DNA of 64,000 nucleotides from Brevundimonas bullata (lineage in GTDB: Bacteria > Pseudomonadota > Alphaproteobacteria > Caulobacterales > Caulobacteraceae). The stretch spans positions 372,001-436,000 of the forward strand of contig NZ_JACHLM010000002.1 in NCBI RefSeq assembly GCF_014207965.1. The letters are read 5' to 3'. The position numbers were made by a program, and so were the translations under genes. The notes under the pieces were generated by a model. The model did not search any database. It was not told the DNA's origin and saw only the letters and a list, made by a program, of their open reading frames with translations. The stretch's first letter is position 1, and each line of letters opens with the position of its first letter. Shown piece by piece: positions 59,241 to 64,000 of the stretch.

Positions 59241-60650
59241 ATGCGCATTACCGGTGCCGACATTCTGGTCGTGGACGACGAGGCGGACATCCGCGAACTG
59301 GTCTCGGGCCTGCTCGAGGACGAGGGCCACTCGGTCCGTACGGCCGCCAACTCGGACGAGGCCCTGGCCGCGATCCGGGCGCGCAAGCCGTCGCTGGCGG
59401 TGCTCGATATCTGGATGCAGGGCGGAGGGCTGGACGGGCTGGAACTGCTGGACGTGGTCAAGGAACTGGACCAGGACCTGCCGGTCGTCATGATTTCGGG
59501 GCACGGCAACATCGAAACCGCCGTCAGCGCCTTGAAGCGCGGCGCCTATGACTTCATCGAAAAGCCGTTCAAGTCAGACCGGCTGGTGGTGGTGGTCGAG
59601 CGTGCGCTGGAAGCCGCTTCGTTGAAGCGCGAGAACCGCCGTCTGCGCGCCCAGACCATGGCCCCGACAGGCCTGATCGGGAAGTCAGCGGCGGCGCAGT
59701 TGCTCCGCGGCACCATCGCCAAGGTCGCGCCCGCCAACAGCCGCGTGCTGATCTCGGGTCCGCCCGGCTCGGGCAAGGAACTAGTGGCGCGTCAGATCCA
59801 CGACGCCAGCCCGCGCGCCAAGTCCGAGTTCGTCGCTATCTCGGCCGCCGGCATGACCCCGGAACGCCTGGACGTCGAATTGTTCGGCGAAGAGGGCGGC
59901 GACGGCCGTCCGCGCAAGATCGGCGTGTTCGAGCGCGCCCACAACGGCACCCTCTATCTGGACGATGTCGGCGACATGCCGCGCGAGAGCCAGAGCCGCA
60001 TCCTGCGCGTCCTGGTCGAGCAGCGTTTCCGCCGGGTCGGGGGCGAACAGGATGTTCAGGTCGATGTCCGCGTTGTCACCTCGACCGCTCGCGACCTGAA
60101 GGTCGAGATCGCAGAAGGACGGTTCCGCGAGGACCTGTTCCATCGACTGAACGTCGTGCCGATCCGCGTGCCGCCTCTGTCCGAGCGCCGGGAGGATATC
60201 GCCGAACTGATCGAGTATTTCGTCGACAACCTATCGGCGTCTCAAGGCTTGCCGCATCGTCGGATCGCCGACGACGCCTTGGCCGTGCTTCAGGTTCATC
60301 CTTGGCCAGGGAATGTCCGTCAGCTGCGCAACAACGTCGAGCGCCTGCTGATCCTGGCGACGGGCGATGCGGACGAGGCCATCACCGCCGACATGCTGCC
60401 ACAGGAAGTGGCCTCGTCCGGCGGGGCGTCCTCGCTGGGCGCGGATCGCATAATCGCCCTGCCGTTGCGCGAGGCGCGTGAAGTGTTCGAGCGGGACTAT
60501 CTGGCGGCGCAAATCATGCGTTTCGGCGGAAATATCTCGCGCACTGCCGCCTTCATCGGCATGGAAAGATCCGCACTGCACCGCAAACTGAAGTCGCTGG
60601 GCGTTTCGCCCGCCCGCGGCGGCGAAGACGAAGAAGGAGAGGGCGCCTGA
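59241..60650 (+). CDS. ntrX: Response regulator NtrX, sigma54-activator type without GAFTGA
   Basis: A 469-residue regulator. The receiver domain has Asp56 as the phosphate acceptor (LAVLDIWMQ). The AAA+ domain has Walker A ISGPPGSGKELVARQIHDA near 172 and Walker B NGTLYLDDVGDMP near 233. The sigma54-contact loop GAFTGA is missing: ELFG is followed by EEGGDGRPRKIGVFERA. The C-terminal Fis-type HTH is at about 425-460 (NISRTAAFIGMERSALHRKL). As in other alphaproteobacterial NtrX proteins, it probably acts without sigma54. Confidence 0.9.
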   Translation: MRITGADILVVDDEADIRELVSGLLEDEGHSVRTAANSDEALAAIRARKPSLAVLDIWMQGGGLDGLELLDVVKELDQDLPVVMISGHGNIETAVSALKRGAYDFIEKPFKSDRLVVVVERALEAASLKRENRRLRAQTMAPTGLIGKSAAAQLLRGTIAKVAPANSRVLISGPPGSGKELVARQIHDASPRAKSEFVAISAAGMTPERLDVELFGEEGGDGRPRKIGVFERAHNGTLYLDDVGDMPRESQSRILRVLVEQRFRRVGGEQDVQVDVRVVTSTARDLKVEIAEGRFREDLFHRLNVVPIRVPPLSERREDIAELIEYFVDNLSASQGLPHRRIADDALAVLQVHPWPGNVRQLRNNVERLLILATGDADEAITADMLPQEVASSGGASSLGADRIIALPLREAREVFERDYLAAQIMRFGGNISRTAAFIGMERSALHRKLKSLGVSPARGGEDEEGEGA

Positions 60651-61510
60651 TGTCCAGGATCGCCTACGTCAACGGGACCTATCAGCCGCACAGCGGCGCC
60701 ACGGTTCATATCGAGGATCGCGGCTTCCAGTTCGCCGACGGCGTCTATGAAGTCTGGTCGGTGTTCGACGGCAAGCTGGCGGATTTCGAGGGCCACATGA
60801 CGCGGCTGGCCCGCAGCCTGACCGAGCTTCGCATCCCGATTCCGATGACCGCCCAGGCCCTGGAGCGCGTGCTCAAGGAAACCATCCGCCGCAACCGGGT
60901 GCGCAACGGCATCGTCTATCTGCAGGTCACGCGCGGGACCTCGCCGCGCGACCACGCCTTCCCGCAGGACACGCCGCCCAGCGTCATCGTCACCTCCAAG
61001 ACCATCGACCTGGCCAAGGGCGAGGCCTTGGCCGCCAAGGGCGCAGCGGGCGTGACCATGCCCGACATTCGCTGGGGGCGTTGCGATATCAAGACCGTGG
61101 GTCTGCTGCCCAACGTTCTGGCCAAGCAGGCGGCGCGCGAGAAGGGCGCCTACGAGTGCCTGATGGTCGATGAGATGGGGCTGGTGACCGAAGGTTCGTC
61201 CACCAACGCCTGGATCGTCGATGAGGATGGTAAGCTGCGCACGCGCGACACCCAGGCCAATATCCTGCGTGGCATCACCCGCACGGCTATCCTGAAACTG
61301 GCCGAGGCCGAGGGCATCGAACTGGACGAGCGTCCGTTCAGTGTGGACGAAGCCAAGCGCGCCAGGGAGGTCTTCGTCACCGCAGCCAGTTCGTTCGTCA
61401 TGCCCATCGTGTCGTTGGACGGCGCGAAGATCGCGGACGGTAAGCCCGGTCCGGTCGCGACGCGTTTGCGCGAGGTCTATCTTGAACAGGCGCGCCGAGA
61501 GGCCATTTAG
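60650..61510 (+). CDS. dat: D-amino acid transaminase
   Basis: A 286-residue class IV PLP aminotransferase. N-terminal YVNGTYQPHSGATVHIEDRG and FADGVYEVWSVFDGK mark the D-alanine aminotransferase group. The PLP lysine lies in CDIKTVGLLPNVLAKQAA near 145, and EGSSTNAWIVDEDGK near 180 is conserved. It makes D-glutamate and D-alanine for peptidoglycan. The ATG overlaps the ntrX stop (TGATG). Confidence 0.9.
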   Translation: MSRIAYVNGTYQPHSGATVHIEDRGFQFADGVYEVWSVFDGKLADFEGHMTRLARSLTELRIPIPMTAQALERVLKETIRRNRVRNGIVYLQVTRGTSPRDHAFPQDTPPSVIVTSKTIDLAKGEALAAKGAAGVTMPDIRWGRCDIKTVGLLPNVLAKQAAREKGAYECLMVDEMGLVTEGSSTNAWIVDEDGKLRTRDTQANILRGITRTAILKLAEAEGIELDERPFSVDEAKRAREVFVTAASSFVMPIVSLDGAKIADGKPGPVATRLREVYLEQARREAI

Positions 61511-61618
61511 GGCGTTGCCGCGACGGCGACGGCGCGTCTAAGGTTCAGGTGTGGACCGACGAGTCCGCACCGGCTGATCCAGCCGGCGAAAAAGAACCAA
61601 GAACAGGACCAACCTGCC

Positions 61619-61864
61619 ATGTCGCAAGACAAACGCCAGAACCTTCAGGACACCTTCCTCAACAGCGTCCGCAAGACTAAGACCCCGCTGACCATTTTCC
61701 TGGTCAATGGCGTCAAGCTGCAGGGCATTGTGACCTGGTTCGACAACTTCTGTGTGCTGCTGCGTCGCGATGGCCAGTCGCAGCTCGTCTATAAGCACGC
61801 CATCTCGACCATCATGCCGTCCGCGCCCGTGCAGTTGTACGAGCCGGATGCCGAAGAAGACTGA
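61619..61864 (+). CDS. hfq: RNA chaperone Hfq
   Basis: An 81-residue Hfq. The Sm1 region [19 protein letters not shown] and the Sm2 motif LVYKHAIST are intact, including the YKHA sequence at the proximal face that binds U-rich sRNA ends. It pairs small RNAs with mRNAs. Upstream 108 bases form its own control region; hflX follows with no gap, a conserved pairing. Confidence 0.95.
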   Translation: MSQDKRQNLQDTFLNSVRKTKTPLTIFLVNGVKLQGIVTWFDNFCVLLRRDGQSQLVYKHAISTIMPSAPVQLYEPDAEED

Positions 61865-63178
61865 TTGACCTCCAAACACATCGACCACACCGTTCCGCTG
61901 ATCCGGGCGGTTGTCATCCACCCCGACCGCCGCTCGGACAGCCCAAGGCTGGCGAGCGAGCGCCTTGAGGAAGCCGCGGGCCTGGCCCGCGCGCTTGACC
62001 TCGACGTGCGCGCCGAAGAGATCGTGCGTCTGCGCTCCACCACGCCTGCGACGCTGTTCGGCTCGGGCAAGGTCGAGGAACTGGCCGCCCTGATCCGCGC
62101 CGCGGACGCCGAGGCTGTCGTCATCGACGACGACCTGTCGCCGGTGCAGCAGCGCAATCTGGAAAAGGCGTGGGAGGTGAAGGTCATCGACCGCACCGGC
62201 CTGATCCTTGAAATCTTCGGCCGCCGTGCGCGGACCAAGGAAGGCCGGCTGCAGGTCGAACTGGCCCGGCTGGATTACGAACGGTCGCGTCTGGTCCGCA
62301 CCTGGACCCACCTGGAGCGCCAGCGCGGCGGCACCGGCTCGACCGGCGGTCCCGGCGAAACCCAGATCGAACTGGACCGACGCCTGATCGCCGACCGCAT
62401 CGTGCGCCTGAAGGCCGAATTGGAAGAGGTGCGCCGCACGCGCGGTCTGCACCGCAAGGCCCGCAAGAAGGTCCCGTTCCCGTCGGTGGCGCTGGTCGGT
62501 TACACCAACGCTGGCAAGTCGACGCTGTTCAATCGGCTGACGGGGTCCGAGGTCTTCGCCAAGGACCTGCTGTTCGCCACCCTGGACACGACCCAGCGCA
62601 CGATTCGATTGCCGCAGGGGCGCCCGGCCATCATCGCCGACACCGTGGGCTTCATCTCCGATCTGCCGCACGAACTGGTCGAGAGCTTCCGCGCCACGCT
62701 GGAAGAGGTGGGCGAGGCCGACCTGATCCTGCACGTCCGCGACATCGCCTCGACCGACAGCGACGCCCAGGCCAAGGACGTCGAGGCGGTGCTGGAGCAG
62801 ATCCCGACGCCAGAGGGCAAGACACGCCGCGTTCTGGAAGTCTGGAACAAGATCGATCTGCTGGACGCTGACGTGCGCGAAGCGGTTACGGGCCAGGCCG
62901 AGCGTCTGGCGCGCGAGGGCAAGGCGGTCGCCGTCTCGGCCTGGACAGGCGAAGGCATAGAACCCCTGCGCGAGACCATCGCCGCCCTGATCGACGATGA
63001 TCCCGAGACGCGCCTGACGCTGCAACCGGACCAGGGCGAAGCCCTGGCCTGGCTGTACGAGAACGGTCGTGTCACCTTCCGCGATACCGACGCCGACGGC
63101 CTGACGCATATGGTGGTGCGACTGCATCCCTCGGCTCTGGGACGCCTGGAGCGCCTCTACCCGGACATCATCGACTAG
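61865..63178 (+). CDS. hflX: Ribosome-associated GTPase HflX
   Basis: A 437-residue GTPase. The N-terminal HflX domain contains ATLFGSGKVEELAALI near residue 60. A glycine-rich linker RQRGGTGSTGGPGETQIELD precedes the G domain, with G1 VGYTNAGKSTLFNRLTG near 212, G3 DTVGFISDLPHELVESF near 258, and G4 NKID near 330. HflX splits stalled 70S ribosomes under stress. It has a TTG start directly after the hfq stop. Confidence 0.95.
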   Translation: MTSKHIDHTVPLIRAVVIHPDRRSDSPRLASERLEEAAGLARALDLDVRAEEIVRLRSTTPATLFGSGKVEELAALIRAADAEAVVIDDDLSPVQQRNLEKAWEVKVIDRTGLILEIFGRRARTKEGRLQVELARLDYERSRLVRTWTHLERQRGGTGSTGGPGETQIELDRRLIADRIVRLKAELEEVRRTRGLHRKARKKVPFPSVALVGYTNAGKSTLFNRLTGSEVFAKDLLFATLDTTQRTIRLPQGRPAIIADTVGFISDLPHELVESFRATLEEVGEADLILHVRDIASTDSDAQAKDVEAVLEQIPTPEGKTRRVLEVWNKIDLLDADVREAVTGQAERLAREGKAVAVSAWTGEGIEPLRETIAALIDDDPETRLTLQPDQGEALAWLYENGRVTFRDTDADGLTHMVVRLHPSALGRLERLYPDIID

Positions 63179-63182
63179 TCCC

Positions 63183-64000
63183 ATGCACCTGATCGAGACC
63201 ATCCTCTTCCTGCTTCTGGCCGTGGTGGTCTCGGGCTGGGTGGCGCGGATGACGCGGATCGCCCTGCCTCTGGTGCAGATCGGTCTTGGCGCGGGCGTGG
63301 TGCTGATCACCGGGCAATCGGTCGATCTGAAGCCCGATATCTTTTTCCTGCTGTTCCTGCCGCCCCTGCTGTTCGTGGACGGCTGGCGCATTCCCAACGA
63401 GGCCTTGTTCCGCGACCGGGTGGTGATTCTGGAGCTGGCGCTGGGGCTGGTGATCTTCACTGTCCTGGGGCTGGGCTTCCTGATCCACTGGATGATTCCC
63501 TCCATGCCGCTGGCGGTGGCCTTCGCCTTGGCGGCCATCCTGTCGCCGACCGATCCCATCGCAGTGTCGGCCGTTGCGGCCCGGGCGCCGATCCCCAAGC
63601 GCCTGATGCATATCCTCGAGGGCGAATCGCTGCTCAACGATGCGACTGGCCTGACCTGCATGCGCATCGCCGTGGTCGCGGCCACGACCGGGGCGTTTTC
63701 CCTGACCAATGCGGTCGGGACCTTCGCCTGGCTGGCCGTCTCAGGGATCGCGGTTGGGGTTGTCGTGACCCTGGCCATCGGCCTGCTCAAGGGCTGGATC
63801 AGCCGCCGCTGGGGCGAGGACGTCGGCGGTCAGATCCTGATCAGCCTCCTGATCCCTTTCGCGGCCTATCTGGCCGCCGAAGCGGTGCATGGATCGGGCA
63901 TTCTGGCGGCCGTCGCCGCGGGTGTGACCATGAGCTTCACCGAGCGCAGCGGCATGGCCCAGGCGGCCACCCGCATCCGCCGGGCCGTGGTCTGGGACAC
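63183..64000 (+). CDS. CPA1-family Na+/H+ antiporter, 3' end missing
   Basis: The frame is open from ATG 63183 to the right window edge (272 codons visible). Repeated membrane helices begin with HLIETILFLLLAVVVSGWVA. The CPA1 landmarks FFLLFLPPLLFVDGWRIP near residue 50, LAAILSPTDPIAVSAVAA near 116, and the acidic LEGESLLNDATGLTCMRI near 141 (ion-binding Asp) identify a NhaP/YjcE-like sodium/proton antiporter. It follows hflX by four bases. The C-terminus is beyond the window. Confidence 0.85.
   Translation, partial: MHLIETILFLLLAVVVSGWVARMTRIALPLVQIGLGAGVVLITGQSVDLKPDIFFLLFLPPLLFVDGWRIPNEALFRDRVVILELALGLVIFTVLGLGFLIHWMIPSMPLAVAFALAAILSPTDPIAVSAVAARAPIPKRLMHILEGESLLNDATGLTCMRIAVVAATTGAFSLTNAVGTFAWLAVSGIAVGVVVTLAIGLLKGWISRRWGEDVGGQILISLLIPFAAYLAAEAVHGSGILAAVAAGVTMSFTERSGMAQAATRIRRAVVWD

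Overview
The window reads as GC-rich alphaproteobacterial DNA from the Caulobacteraceae, most like Brevundimonas. Support for this comes from the PopA-like cell-cycle protein, the dusB-ntrY-ntrX-dat-hfq-hflX block, a fused ispDF, the recG/sdhE/mfd arrangement, and a LexA box of the alphaproteobacterial GAAC-N7-GAAC type. No database search was possible, so the genus is an inference.

Positions 1 to about 34027 are a P2-like (Peduovirus-type) prophage whose left end lies outside the window. It ends on the right in a 3' fragment of a tRNA-Arg(TCT) gene (33978-34027), the host copy of the attachment site. No integrase is visible; it is expected left of position 1. From left to right: an early region (a TerB-like gene cut by the edge, a repressor/Cro-like switch at 583-1190, small unknown genes, a CII/YmfL-like regulator, a putative replication initiator followed by an iteron-like origin candidate at 4271-4808, and a membrane protein). 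Next comes the late region on the minus strand, with an Ogr/Delta-type late activator (5562-5957) at its far end. Read in transcription order from 26920 downwards it is O N M L X, lysis genes (two small membrane proteins, amidase, Rz, Rz1), two unknowns, R S, then J I, an adhesin-like gene, an unknown gene, H G, then V W FI FII E/E' T U D ogr. Terminase P and portal Q run on the plus strand from 27085. Relative to P2, V and W have moved from before J to before FI.

The main finding is a regulon read straight from the sequence. Three identical 26-bp dyads (TGTTGT-N14-ACAACA) sit at 13471, 19290 and 27013, in the same orientation relative to the gene they precede. Each is centred 56-60 bp upstream of the start codons of V, J and P, none of which has a Shine-Dalgarno sequence. 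They look like binding sites of the Ogr-like activator driving nearly leaderless late mRNAs. The tail genes E and E' are joined by a T-TTT-TTG -1 frameshift site as in P2.

The prophage right end (30014-33985) is cargo: a BrnT/BrnA toxin-antitoxin pair, an SOS-controlled umuDC operon, a retropepsin-like protease and two small proteins. A small plus-strand gene inside the late region (19364-19567) is a moron candidate.

From 33986 to 64000 is ordinary chromosome: a PLP-dependent cystathionine lyase whose last 13 codons are antisense to the tRNA fragment, an orphan amino-acid binding protein, a DAACS symporter, SseA, the KdsA-HldE-HldD lipopolysaccharide core set with a DUF3089-like protein, RecG, SdhE, Mfd, a fused membrane/spermidine-synthase-like protein, CinA/PncC, a TusA-like protein, BrkB, PopA-like, IspDF, DusB, NtrY, NtrX, D-amino acid transaminase, Hfq, HflX, and a CPA1 Na+/H+ antiporter cut by the right edge.
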